From Humulus lupulus (lineage: Eukaryota > Streptophyta > Magnoliopsida > Rosales > Cannabaceae), in assembly GCF_963169125.1 (NCBI RefSeq), contig NC_084799.1:104175143-104239142 (forward strand): DNA of 64,000 bases, given 5' to 3'. The notes beneath the pieces are model-generated. The model saw only the letters and a program-made list of their open reading frames with translations, was not told the DNA's origin and searched no databases. The translations under genes and the position numbers were made by a program. Position 1 is the first letter of the stretch; each line of letters starts with the position of its first letter. Shown here piece by piece: positions 1 to 11,968 of the stretch.

Positions 1-375
1 GCTCTGTGTTGCAGGTAAGGGCAATGACTGAATCAACCAACCATGAGTACGGAGAGCGTGAAGCGGCGCGTACATGTTTGGCCTGCCCGACTGCTTTGGT
101 TGGGAGTTTATTTGAAAATGGCTGTAATAATCAACGATTTTATGATTTATCAACTGTGAACTTATTTCAAGATGTAAATAGTTTTCAAACCTTATTTTGG
201 GATCCCAAATGTTTAATAATAGAAGTTTTAATGAAATGACGCATTTTCAAAGATTACAGCCTTAACTTTTAATTAGTCACACTTTTGTTTCAAAACCTCA
301 GTTAGCGAGTCCATTGCACACTGTTTTGTCTTAAAAACTCACTTAGTAACGGCTCTAAGGAAGTAGGGCGTTTCA
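1..375 (+). repeat. LARD-1 5' LTR, 3' end only
   Basis: This is the last 375 bases of a Tekay-type LTR whose start lies left of the window. It aligns end to end with 6704-7078, the end of the 3' LTR of the same element, with about 8 differences (about 2 percent). It ends in GGGCGTTTCA where sister LTRs end in GGGCGTTACA, a point change in the terminal bases. A primer-binding site follows three bases later, which fixes the boundary and orientation. The LTR divergence suggests an insertion older than the intact element at 35645-44965. Confidence 0.9.
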
Positions 376-378
376 ACT

Positions 379-390
379 TGGTATCAGAGC
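379..390 (+). other. Primer-binding site (initiator Met tRNA)
   Basis: TGGTATCAGAGC is complementary to the 3' end of plant initiator methionine tRNA, the usual minus-strand primer of chromovirus retrotransposons. It lies three bases after the LTR end, the same spacing as at 7559 and 37843. Confidence 0.92.
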
Positions 391-3300
391 GAGCCAAGGT
401 TTATTGGTTCTGGATATCGACCGAACATGTACGCTCGCTGTCAGTGACAAGCTCGACTCAGGGTTGGTTGGTATGATTAATTAACATGTCTGAATATATG
501 TTTGAATGCCCTGTTTGCCTGCTTATCTATATGGAGCATGAGAAATGAGTTGACATATGCAGGAGATGCTGTTGGGCTGAGCCCTTTAGTATTGCATGTT
601 GAGATTGATGCATGCTGAATAATACTATTATGCATGTGGATGAATATTGGCATAATGGTTTGAATATTGAGTGTATGTGGTTAATTTTCTGAATTAAATT
701 CATAAGTTTATCCGTTTATCTGCTTGTATGAAGCATGTTGAGACCTGGATATACTTAGTGGTGATAAATCTGGTAGCTAAATGTATATCATTGTGGATTT
801 GAACTAGTATATGCTTGTGTGTGCATTATACCTGTGGATATTTGGACCTAGTGGTGGGTTGGTTCAGAGTATGAACCACAGAGTTCAGGAGTTGGTCGGT
901 TTTGACGGATGAACTCGTGTTGTTGGTTCCTAGAAAGGTTTGGGGACTTGATATTGTGTTGAAAAGGGGGTTTCTAGATGTAGGTTGGATTTGAGATCTC
1001 CAGTTATCCCTGAGAGCAGCAGCAAAGGGTCACTAGTGTGTGAGTTAGCTGTGGAGTTTGTTAGTTGAGATGGGATAGAAGAACAGCGGATTCTCTGGGG
1101 AGATGGTTGAATTAGATGTTTTAACAGTAAGGTTACCGGTGATGGTTTACTGTGAAGTATGGACAGATAAGGGTACTATATGAAAGGCGTATAGGGTGTT
1201 ATCCTCTAGTGTTGAGGAAGGTACGAGTTGACAAGGAATTTATCAATAGATGAGCTGAGTTAATTCCACCCTTGGTTAAGAGGACGAGAGATCCTGATTA
1301 GGGGGTTATGTTAAATGTGGAGGTAGAGAGTTTCCTGGAAGTGATACTCGGGCTGAGGTGCTGGTTTATTGGGTTGGAAAGAACCTAGATGATGAATGGT
1401 TAGAAGAGATTTTAAAGACATGATTAGAACCGTGGAGACGGGCAAATGTGTAAGTCTGGTTTGGACTATTAGGGGTAACAACCGCGTAGATCAATGGGTC
1501 TGGTGAATTGGATAATTCATTTGGGAATTTATACTGGCGGATGTACCGGAATTGGATGACGACCCATTTAAGGGCATGAGATCTGGAATAACCTAAGGCA
1601 TTTGGGCTGCTTTGAGGAAAGAGTTTTTGTTCTGCATGTGGATGGCGGAGAGGGCCATATTGTTTGAGGAACTGATGGTTGATGTATAGAGCATGAGTGC
1701 TAGAGCCGCAAGGGCGGTGCTTCCTTTGATGGAATTAGTAAAGATAGATTCGTGATAATCAAGTTGAAAGAACCCCGGATAGGGTTGTGGCTTCTGGAAT
1801 TGCCAAGAAAGGGGAGAGGTCTGGGTGAAAGGATGGTACTGTTATTTGATAGAACGCAGCAAGGTTGGATTCACGATTGTTGAGGTAGAAGGACCCCAGA
1901 CAGTGCTTGGGCACCTAATTTGAGATTTGAAAGAAGTTTGATTGCTAAGGTGGTTGTCGAGCTGGCGTCAGGAACCAGGGAGGTTAGTTAGTATATGCTT
2001 GGGGGAGAGGATGCCACCTGAGAGGAGGTCAGGTGAGGACTTCTGCATAGAATGACTCGATATGTTGGGATGGATTTCCCATGGTGAGGGAACGGAGAGC
2101 CAGAGTGCAGCGATACATTCAAAGTTCGAGGCTGAGTCCTCAAGGGTGAGTATTTAACTGACGAGCTTATGCTTTGGTCAGGTAGCGAACTGAAAGGATT
2201 CGGTGTTGCGAATGCTCCGAGAGGGTGATGGACATAGAGAGGGTGCCTCTATGGTGCCATTCGAGAGGCTGAGGACAGTGATACTTATTGAGAAGGAATT
2301 AGAAACTCTGGCAGATGGATTGTTGAGGATATCATCTGGAGTACGTAAAGGAGACGGAGCTGATCAGTGGGAAAATTACGTGGGTATGTAAAGAAAGATT
2401 TAGGGGATACTTCAAGGTCAGACTACAGATAGGGTTGGTATAAAGAATGTTGTAAAAGACGGTCTTGGCCGACAGAAAGTCTATCGAAGCAATTAATGGA
2501 ATCTGGGCCTGGTATAGCCAGTGTGTTATACTGCGGGGATTGCTAGTATCGTCGGGTTAGGATGAAAAGTACAATGTTGGATACAAGATGGGACGATGTC
2601 CCCAAGAGTTGATCTACGACCTGGTTATTGCCAGTTGGAAACCAAGGATAAAGACTTTTCGTGAATTGATTAGGTTGCACGGGGCAGGGTGTGAGGAATT
2701 GGTAACAAGGATTCTGGAACGGTTCAAGCTGCAGCAGCACAGGTAAGTTCTTTAGACAGAGAATGCATGAACGGTGTGGGCAAGTTCCCTTCAAGTTCAC
2801 GAGCAGTACATATGGATTACTCCCAGACAGAAATGGTGAGCAAGTGACTATGCGAAAGACGTTTGTACCCAGAAGGCGAAGTCACAGGTAAGGTTCTACG
2901 GAGTGTTAGTTTGGATGTCGTCAGGAGTTCTCAGATTACAGCTGCAAGAAGAAAGGACAGGTATGTGAAGATTTGATCTGAAGTCACAAAGAAGCTAATG
3001 AAGAACGTCCGAAGAATTGAAGGCATGACAAGACTGGTAAGCGCGTCATCTATTGCACAAGCACCTCCGGAGACAACTACATCAGAGATGAGGAGAACAG
3101 TAAAACTTGAGGTTAGACGGACTGAATGTGTCGAATCAGAAAGAAATTCAGAAGACAAGGTAAGAATTGATTAATATCTGGGAATACTGGAATGTGTGTG
3201 TGTTATGGCTAAGTTAAGAGTGGTGGCATAAAGGACTTGGTCTATGATGAGGTACTTGAGTTGTGGGTATTAGTAAGAAGGTTAATGTTGAGACCCAGTT

Positions 3301-4579
3301 GTGGTGAAAAGTAACAGACTGATGATCAGTGTTTGAATTCTCGATTGGACGAGGAGAAATTTAATTAGAGGCGGAGCCCCTAACTGTGAGGCGAGTATCA
3401 GTCGGGGAATAATGCCATAGATTGCGATGGAGGATATAAGGCAACGACTGAGATTGGCGTAACGTTAGCAGGTATGATTAGCTGGTGAGTGTCACTGAGC
3501 TATGGAACCCGAAGTGTCGGCTTTGGTTGAAGCAGAGAAGGACCCTGCTAAGGTGGTACAAGTTGGAATACCAGAAATGGACGAAGGATCCAATTAGATT
3601 CGGGTTGTGAATGAGAATTCTGAATGGACATCATTCCACCTCCTAGGGTACGTCGTACCGGGAGGGTCGAGCGGGTGCCGGAATATAGCGTTTTCCTTTG
3701 GACCCTGAGGGGTTAGGTGATGTGGTAGTGTATCATGGGAATAGACCACTTTAGACCTTGAGTAAATTGTTTGGACATGAAAAGTTTTAACTCAGTTAAG
3801 GGAGTTAATGTTGTTGGGTCAAGTGAACTGGGTTCGAGATAGAACGTCGATGATACGAAATTGAGAGCCTATAGTATTTTAAATTGTTGGAATGGATTTA
3901 GAGGACAAAAAGAACAGAGTGGGAACCTGGAATTGTCAGTTGATTGCAAGTGAATTGGCAGTCTGAAAGTTATTAAAGATCTTAAAGAATTAAGCGCTGA
4001 GTAGGCGAATACTTGAGGTATTAAGGGAAGTGTAATCCCTGACGAGTTAGTCGCGGTGGCAGTTGTTGGTGTCTTGTTAATGTAACGCATAATGAATACT
4101 ATGGGTTGGCTTTGGTTTAGAGAGAATGCCAGAGAGGTTGTTGGAATCCTTAAGGCAGGAGTGTCTGTATATTCGAAAGAATAAAGAGCAGGTAAATTGT
4201 TAAATGTTGTGGAAATAAAGTTCCGGAAGGAAAGATTTGTAGCTCTACGTAATAGCAGACGAGGATCTGTAAGGTGTTTAGAGAAAGAAGGGAGAGTTCT
4301 GACTCTTATTTCAACATGAAATTCAGAAGTTGTACTAAGGGTTAGGCCAGCGGGGCCTACAAGCTGATCCCACCTAGTAGAGGTGATGAATTGGTCAATG
4401 AATTGGCTATCGAGAAGACAATGAATTAGTAATTGTAATCTAGGCAGACCCTGAAGTTTCAGAAGGGTTGCGGGGTAAGCAAGAAGCTATCGGGAGTGTT
4501 GTTGAAAAGTAAAGTAAAGGCGGTGGACCTTGGAAGTTATGGTCAAAACTGCGGGTTTATTGACTGGTGTGTTTGGATA

Positions 4580-4616
4580 AATTTCGAGGACGAAATTTTT
4601 ATGAGGGGGGGATAGT
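4580..4616 (+). other. Pre-PPT hairpin and polypurine tract of LARD-1
   Basis: AATTTCGAGGACGAAATT is a perfect 7-bp stem with a four-base loop. It is followed by the purine-rich ATGAGGGGGGGATAGT that abuts the TG of the 3' LTR. The PPT primes plus-strand synthesis. The same pair occurs at 11932-11968 and 42733-42769. Confidence 0.85.
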
Positions 4617-7078
4617 TGTAACGACCCAAATTCGCTAATAAGGCTTAAGGGCCTTGATTAGTGTGCCAGGAGGGCAGGTTGGGATTTATGTGTGATTTTA
4701 TGAATTAAATGCATGATTATGATTTAAAGCATGTTATTTGGCTATTTGTTTAAACTGAGATGCATGGCTATGTTTACTAGTATGCATATAGACCCGGATC
4801 GTGTTAGAAGGGCATAATTGTAATTCTGGCCATGATGGGCATAACTGTATTGATATGTGATAATTGTATTCTGTGAATTGTACCGCGTGTGTGTGGTTTT
4901 ATTATTGTGATGCACGTGCCGAGACGGTCCTAGAGAGCTAGTTAACTTAGATGTCACAACGGGATTTTGTACCCGGCTCGGGAGGAGCCTAGGGGTATCT
5001 CAGGAATTTTATGGCTAAGTTGAGATTTAGCGGGTAATGGTTATTGGAGATTTAGTAACCTGGGTAACCATTAGTTACTGCTGTGGGTAACAAGTTTTAA
5101 GGTAAAAAGTGGTAGAAATGAAATAGAAATGAAAAGACTTAAGTGTCCTTTGAGGTTTAGCTAAGGAGGATTAGTAGGAAAGGGTAAAATGGTCATTTGG
5201 CAAGGGTTATAGGAAATTCTCAGCTGGGTTTTTAGTGGGTCACGGTTTGGGCATTTGGGATATATGTTGGCTTTGCTAAAATGAAGAGGAGGAGAGTTAG
5301 GGCAAGGAAGAGAAGAAGAAGAAGAGGAAAATGGGCTGAAGTGGGAGCTTAGGAGGTGAATCAAGGGAGCTTGTTGGGTGGATTCTCCACTTGAGGTATG
5401 GATTTTATGAGCATTTAAGTTTGATTTCTGTTTTGAATTGTGAAATCTAGAGCTTGAGTTAGTGTGTTTGAGTTTTTGGTTTGAGATGCTGAAATTAGGA
5501 ATCAAGGGGTGGATTCTTGAGGGTGTTGATGTTTTGATCTTGTATCTAGTGCCTATAGGTTGTTAAGTTGTTCGTATGAAGCTTGGAATTGGTTTTAGGG
5601 GTTTGGGTATTGGTTTTGTATGATTTGGGATGGTTTAAGCTCGGAGAAAACGCAGGAGAAAACCCAGAATTCTGGGTCTGCGAAGGCGTGCTGCGACACA
5701 GGTTTTTCGTGCCGCGGCAAGGGAACCTCTGTCTGATGGGTGCCGCGGCACAAGGATGTGGTGCCGCGGCACAAGGCAAATTTCAGGGCATCATTTTTAG
5801 GAAATTTTAGGCCTTTGCTCCGGGGGTTCGGGGGATGTCTCCGGGGTGTTGTTTTAAGGTTTTAGAGGCCCCGGGAGTGTGGGATTGGTCCCGGGAAGTG
5901 GTTTTGGGTTGATTAGTAATGAGGGATGTTTCTTGTGTGTTGTGACTAGGTCCTTTGTGAGGCTCGTGCTGGAGGACCGTGCTCGCAGCGTTAGTGCATC
6001 AGGAGGCTCGGAATACAGGTAAGAAAACTATAACACCCGAGGTTAGGGCATGGCCCCAGATTGTATTATGTGCAAATGTTTAACCTTAAATGAATCATGA
6101 TGTGGGTGAATGATTATTTCAAATGTACTATATGTGTGATTATGATGAAATGAGCGGCAAGGGCCGAGTACGGCGTAAGCCGGGGCGGCCGTGGGCCGAG
6201 TACGGCGTAAGCCGGGGCGGCCGTGGGCCGAGTACGGCGTAAGCCGGGGCGGCCGTGGGCCGAGTACGGCGTAAGCCGGGGCGGCCGTGGGCCGAGTACG
6301 GCGTAAGCCGGGGCGGCCGTGGGCCGAGTACGGCGTAAGCCGGGGCGGCCGTGGGCCGAGTACGGCGTAAGCCGGGGCGGCCGTGGGCCGAGTACGGCGT
6401 AAGCCAGGGCGGCCGTGGGCCGAAAGTAACACCTAGCACATGGGATGCTATAATCAGGGCGGGGCCCGGTGGATACATGTGTTATGATATATATTCAGGG
6501 TGGGACCCAAGGGATACATGAGTTATCCTCGCGGTGAGAACCGATACCCCAGGGCTTTGGTAAGGGTCCTGGGGCGGCATGGCCGTGTTTGCTTAGTCTA
6601 ATGATTGACTTGTTTATTTGTGGATTATCTGTTATGATAAACTGTATACATTGCATATGTTATGTTCTGCATGAGTTTTCTTGCTGGGCTTCGGCTCACG
6701 GGTGCTCTGTGTTGCAGGTAAAGGCAATGACTGAATCAACCAACCATGAGTACGGAGAGCGTGAAGCGGCGCGTACATGTTTGGCCTGCCCGACTGCTTT
6801 GGTTGGGGGTTTATTTGAAAATGGCTGTAATAATCTACGATTTTATGATTTATCAACTGTGAACTTATTTCAAGATGTAAATAGTTTTCAAACCTTATTT
6901 TGGGATCCCTAATGTTTAATAATAGAAGTTTTAATGAAATGACGCATTTTCAAAGATTACAGCCTTAACTTTTAATTAGTCACACTTTTGTTTCAAAACC
7001 TCGGTTAGCGATTCCATTGCACACTATTTTGTCTTAAAAACTCACTTAGTAACGGCTCTAAGGAAGTAGGGCGTTACA
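4617..7078 (+). repeat. LARD-1 3' LTR
   Basis: This 2462-bp LTR begins TGTAACGACCC and ends GGGCGTTACA. It follows a PPT and its tail matches the 5' LTR tail at 1-375. It carries GC-rich GCCGCGGC palindromes near 5700-5780, a 32-bp tandem array at 6161-6416 and splice-like motifs (AGGTAAGAAAAC near 6018, TGTTGCAGGTA near 6712). Immediately after it, at 7079, the sequence resumes in mid-LTR of LARD-2, so LARD-1 inserted there. The partner target-site copy is outside the window. Confidence 0.9.
6161..6416 (+). repeat. Eight-copy 32-bp GC-rich tandem array in LTR
   Basis: Eight head-to-tail copies of a 32-bp unit start at 6161, 6193, 6225, 6257, 6289, 6321, 6353 and 6385. They are identical apart from one G-to-A in the last. 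The unit begins GGGCCGAGTACGG and ends GGGCGGCCGT. Sister LTRs hold about one copy at this place (near 37187-37218 and 13733-13760), so the array is a recent local expansion in LARD-1. Because 32 is not a multiple of three and the unit lacks stops on the minus strand, it makes long but meaningless open frames. Confidence 0.95.
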
Positions 7079-7555
7079 GGTTGACTTGTTTATATGTGGA
7101 TTATCTGTTATGATAAACTGTATAAATTGCATATGTTATGTTCTGCATGAGTTTTCTTGCTGGGCTTCGGCTCACGGGTGCTCTGTGTTGCAGGTAAGGG
7201 CAATGACTGAGTCAACCAACCATGAGTACGGAGAGAGTGAAGCGACGCGTACATGTTCGGCTTGCCCGACTGCTTTGGTTGGGGGTTTATTCGAAAATGG
7301 CTGTAATAATCTATGATTTTATGATTTCTCAACTGTAACCTTATTTCAAAAATGTAATTAGTTTTCAAACCTTATTTTGGGATCCCAAATGTTTAATAAT
7401 AGAAGTTTTAATGAAACGACGCATTTTCAAAGATTACAGCCTTAACTTTTAATTAGTCACACTTTTGTTTCAAAACCTCGGTTAGCGAGTTCATTGCACA
7501 CTGTTTTGTCTTAAAAACTCACTTAGTAACGGCTCTAAGGAAGTAGGGCGTTACA
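7079..7555 (+). repeat. LARD-2 5' LTR, 3' part
   Basis: This is the end of a Tekay-type LTR, cut on its left by the LARD-1 insertion. It matches 13899-14374 (end of the LARD-2 3' LTR) with about six or seven differences in 477 bases. It ends GGGCGTTACA just before a primer site. The first part of this LTR must lie left of the window, beyond LARD-1. Confidence 0.9.
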
Positions 7556-7558
7556 ACT

Positions 7559-7570
7559 TGGTATCAGAGC
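7559..7570 (+). other. Primer-binding site (initiator Met tRNA)
   Basis: TGGTATCAGAGC occurs three bases after the LTR end, identical in sequence and spacing to the sites of LARD-1 and the intact Tekay element. Confidence 0.92.
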
Positions 7571-10500
7571 GAGCCAAGGTTTATTGGTTCCGGAGATCGA
7601 CCGAACATGTACGCTCGCTGTCAGTGACAAGCTCGACTCAGGGTTGGTTGGTATGAATGATTAATATGCTTGAATATATGTTTGATTGCCCTGTTTGCCT
7701 GCTTATCTATATGGAGCATGAGAAATGAGTTGACATATGCAGGAGACACTGTTGGGCTGGGCCCTTGACTATTGCATGTTGAGATTGATGCGTGCTGAAT
7801 AACATTATTATGCATATGAATTAATATTGGCATAATGGTTCGCATATTGAGTTATGTGGTTGATTGTTTAAATTGAATTCGTATGCTATATCCGTTTATT
7901 TGCTTGTATGAAGCATGTTGAGACCTGGGTATACTTGGTGACGTTATATCTGGTAGCTAAAATGTATATCATTGTGGATTTGGCCTAAATATGCTTGTGT
8001 GTGCATGACATCTGTGGATATTTGGATCTGGATGCGGTTTGGTTCAGAGTAGGAACCACAGAGTTCAGAAGTTTGGTCAGCTTTGACAGATGAACTCGAG
8101 TTGTTGGTCCCTAGAAGGGTTGGGGATCTGATATTGTGTTAAAAAGGGGGTTCTAGATATAAGTTGGAGTGGAGATCTCCAGTTATCCCTGGAAGCAGCA
8201 ACAGAGGGTCACTAGTGTGTGGGTAAGCTATGGAGTTTGTTAGTCGAGATGGGATAAGTGAACAGCGGATTTCTCTGGGGAAATAGCTGATTTTGATGTT
8301 TTAACAGTAAGGTTACCAGTGTTGGTTTACTGTGAAATATGGACAGATAAGGGTACTATATGAAAGGCGTTTAGGGTGTTATCCTCTAGTGTTGAGGAAG
8401 GTACGAGTTGACAAGGAATTTATCAATAGATGAGCAGAGTTAATTCCACCCTTGGTTAAGAGGATGAGAGATCCTGATTAGGGGGTTATGTTAAATGTTG
8501 AGGCAGAGGGATGCCTGGAATTGGTACTCGGGCTGAGGTACTGGCTTAATGGGTTGGAAAGAACCTAGATGATGAATGGTTAGAAGAGATTTTAAAGACA
8601 TGATTTGAACTGTGGAGACTGGTGGACTTATAAGTTTGGTTTGGACTGTTGGGGGTAACAACAGCGTAGATCAATGGGTTTGGTGAATTGGATAGTTCAT
8701 TCTGGGAATTTTTACTGATGGATGTATCTGGAATTGATGGCGACCCATTTAAGGATTTGAGATTTGGAATAGTCTAAGGAGTTTGGGCTGTTCTGATGTA
8801 AGGATTTATCGTCTGTATGTGGATGGCAGAGAGAGCCATGTTGTTCGAGGAACTGATGGTTGATGATTAGAGCATGAGTGCTAGAGCCGAAGGGGCAGTG
8901 TTTCCTTTGATGGAATTAGTAAAGAGAGAATTGTGATAATCGAGTTGAAGGGACCCCGGATAGTGTTGTGGCCTCTGGATTCGCCAAGAAGGGCGGAAAG
9001 GTCTGATTGATAAGATGGTACTTTTATTGCTAGAACGCAGCAAGGTTGGATTCTCAATTGTTGAGGTAGAAAGATCCCAGACAGTGCTTGGGCACCTAAT
9101 TTGAGTTTGGAAAGAAACCTGAGTGAGAAGCTAGTTATCAAGATGGCGATAGGAACCAGGGAGGTTATTGGTATGCATGAGGGAGAGGATGCCACCTGAG
9201 AGGAGGTCAGGCGAGGGCATGACGTCTACATGGAATGACTCGGTATGATAGGATGGATTTCCCGTGGTGAGGGAACGGAGAACTTGAATGCCTCGCTACA
9301 TTCGTAGTTCGAGGACGATTCCTCGAGGATGAGTATTTGACAGAATGGTTTATGCTTTGGTCGTGTAACGAACTGGAAGGACTCGGTGTTGAGAATGTCC
9401 CGAGAGGGTGTTGGACATAGAGAGGTTGCCTCAAAGGTTCCATTTGAGAGGATGAGGACGGTAATACTTATTGAGAAGGAATTAGAAACTCTGGTAGATG
9501 GATTGTTGAGGATATCATCTGGAGTATGTAAAGGAGTACTTTAAGGTCACACTACAGATAGGATTGGTATAAGGAATGTTGTAAAAGGAGGTTTTGGCTG
9601 ACAGAAAGTCTATTGAAGCGATTGAAGGAATTTGACCCTGGAGAAGCCAGAGTGTTGTACTGCGGGGATTGTTAGCATCGTCGGGTTAGAATGAGAAGTA
9701 CAATGCTGGATTCGAGATGGGACGATGTCTCCAAGAGCCGATCTACGACCTGGTTATTATCAGCTGGAAACCAAGGATAGAGACATTCGGGAAATTGTCT
9801 AGTTTGCATCGGGTAGGGTGTGAGGAGTTGGTAACAAAGATTCTAGATTGGTTCAAGCTATAGCAGCACAGGTAAGTTCTTTAGATAGAGAATGCATGAA
9901 CGGTATGGACAAGTCCCCTTAAGCTCACGAGCAGTGCGTGTGGATTACTCCCAGACGGAAATGGTGAGCAAATGACTATGCGGAAGACGTTTGTACCCAA
10001 AAGGCAGAGTCTCAGGTAAGGTTCTACGGGATGTCAGTTTGGGTTTCATTAGGAATACTCAAGTAGAGCTACAAGAAGAAAAGACAGGTATGAGAAGATT
10101 CGATCTGAAGCCACAAAGAAGCTAATGAAGATTTTTTGAAGAATTGAAAGCATAACAGAATGGGCAAGCGCGTCATCTATTACATAAGTATCTTCGCAGG
10201 CAGCTATACCAAAGACAGGAAGAACAGTAAAACTTGAGGTTAGACGGACTGAGTGGTGTCACATCAGAAAGAAATTCAGAAGACAAGGTAGGATTTGATT
10301 GGTTACGGACGATGATGGAATTTGCGTGTGTTTTGGTTAAGTAAAGAGTGATTGCATAAAGGACCTGATATATGGTAGGGTTATGGAAATATGGGAGTGT
10401 ACCACGATTGGGCACGCCCAGGAATAAATTGACCCGAGAATGGATCGAACCTTGCGGGAGAAGAAAGAATGAACACGGTTGATATACTTGGAGCACTAAG

Positions 10501-11931
10501 TTGACAGTTATGGATATCATAAGATGCTTGAGTATTGGGTATTAGTAAGAAAGATAACGTTGAGACCCAGATGTGGTGAAAAGCGACTGACGGATGATCA
10601 GTGTTAGGAATCCTTGAATTAGCGAAGGGGAATTTAATTGGAGGCGGAACTCCTAGCTTGGAGGCGTGTTCCAGCCAAGAATTACGCTGTAAATTGTAAT
10701 AGAATGGACAAGGAAACGACTGAGATTGGCATAACATTAGTAGGTAATGATTAGCTGGTGAGTGTCGTTGATCTATGGAATTCAAAGTGTTGGCTTGAGT
10801 TGAAACAGGGAAGGACCCTGTTATGGTGGTACAAGTAGGATACCAGGATCGAGTGAAGGATCCAGTTAGGCTTTGGTGCATGAATGAGAATTCTGAATGG
10901 ATATCATTCCACCTCCTAAGGTACGTCGTACCGGGAGGGTCGAGCAGGTGGCATAATCTAGTGTTTTCCTTTGGACCCTGAGGGGTTAAGTGATGTGGTA
11001 GTGTATGATGGAAATAGACCACTCTAGACCTTGAGTAAGGTGTTTGGACATGAAAAGTTTTAACTCAGTTGATGGAATTAATGTGGTTGGGTCATGTGAA
11101 CTGGTTTCAGGATGGAGCGTCGATGATATCGAATTGAGACCCTATAGTATTTTAAATTTTGGAATGGATTTAGAGAACGAAAAGAACAGAGTGGGAATCT
11201 GGGATTATCAGTTGATTGCAAGTGAAGTGGCAGTCTGAAAGCTTATCGCATATCTTAAGGAATTAAGCGCTGAGTAGGCGAATACTTGAGGTATTAAGGG
11301 AAGTGTAATCCCTGTTGAGTTGGCCGTGGTGGCAAATGCTGGCGTCTTGTTAAAGTAACACGACATAGGACATGGTAAGAGGTGAAGGATAGTGAATACT
11401 ACGATTTGGCATTGGTTCAGAGAGAACATCGAAAAGGTTGTTGGAACTCTTAAGGCAGGAGTGTCTGCCTATTTGAAAGCATAAGAGCTGGTAAATTGTT
11501 AAATTACGAGGAAATAAAGCTCCGGAAGGAAAGAGTTGCATCTCTGCGTAATAACAGACGAGGATCTGTAAGGTGTTCAGAGAAAGAAGGGAGAGTTCTG
11601 ACTCTTGATTCAACATAAAATTCTGAAGTTGTACTAAGGGTTAGGCCAGCGGGGCCTACAAGTTGATCCCACCTGGTAGAGGTGATGACTTTTGAGTATC
11701 TCTGGAATCAGGAATAAGACAATGAATTGGTCATTGTAATCTAGGCAGACCCTGAGGCTTCAGCAGGGTTGCGGTGTAAACGAGAGGCTATCGAGTGTAT
11801 GGCCGTTAGACAAGATCTTGTGGGGCAAGATTGTTGCACCTGAAAGAGAGTTGTTGGGAACTAAAGTAAAGGCGGTGGACCTTGGGATTCAGGGTCAGAG
11901 TTGCGGGTTTACTGACTGATGTGTTTGGATA

Positions 11932-11968
11932 AATTTCGAGGACGAAATTTTTGTGAGGAGGGGATAGT
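11932..11968 (+). other. Pre-PPT hairpin and polypurine tract of LARD-2
   Basis: The hairpin AATTTCGAGGACGAAATT is followed by GTGAGGAGGGGATAGT directly against the LTR start. It is identical in plan to the intact element. Confidence 0.85.

Larger units (their letters stand above)
376..4616 (+). mobile_element. LARD-1 internal region, no gag-pol (nonautonomous)
   Basis: This 4.2 kb stretch lies between primer site and polypurine tract. The longest open frame is under 100 codons, and I recognise no Gag, protease, RT, RNase H or integrase motif on either strand. The first 200 or so bases match the 5' leader of the intact Tekay element (after 37843). The last 40 bases match its pre-PPT region. 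The middle is unrelated to Tekay gag-pol but matches the LARD-2 interior (7556-11968) almost throughout, at roughly 85-90 percent by eye. This is the structure of a large retrotransposon derivative mobilised in trans. A heavily decayed coding region is a less likely alternative, because two copies share the same noncoding sequence. Confidence 0.75.
7556..11968 (+). mobile_element. LARD-2 internal region, no gag-pol (nonautonomous)
   Basis: This 4.4 kb interior is homologous to 376-4616 throughout, including a shared stretch around 3600-3760 and 10880-11010 with the same CACCTCCTA and TACGTCGTACCGGGAGG segments. I see no retroviral protein motif. The longest minus-strand open frame (near 10381-11022) has no recognisable domain and no intact counterpart in LARD-1, so it is not called as a gene. 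Leader, hairpin and PPT match the autonomous Tekay copy. Whether the shared middle carries an RNA function is unknown. Confidence 0.75.

Noticed and set aside
376..4616. Decayed gag-pol hidden in the LARD interiors
   Set aside because: I looked for RT, integrase, protease and zinc-knuckle motifs in all frames and found none, and two independent copies share the same noncoding sequence.
6161..6416. CRISPR-like regular repeat
   Set aside because: Units are directly adjacent with no spacers, and the context is a plant LTR.
6043..6478. Long minus-strand open frames across the GC-rich repeat (Arg/Pro-rich protein)
   Set aside because: They are produced by the stop-free 32-bp tandem unit in several frames, with no start context or homologue.
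6589..7316. Repeated 76-107-codon frames (CWASAHGCSVLQV) at the end of several LTRs
   Set aside because: They are shadows of the conserved LTR core. Frames open and close between copies, so the conservation is at DNA or RNA level.
10381..11022. 213-codon minus-strand frame in LARD-2
   Set aside because: No domain is recognisable and the matching region of LARD-1 has no such frame, so it is probably chance.
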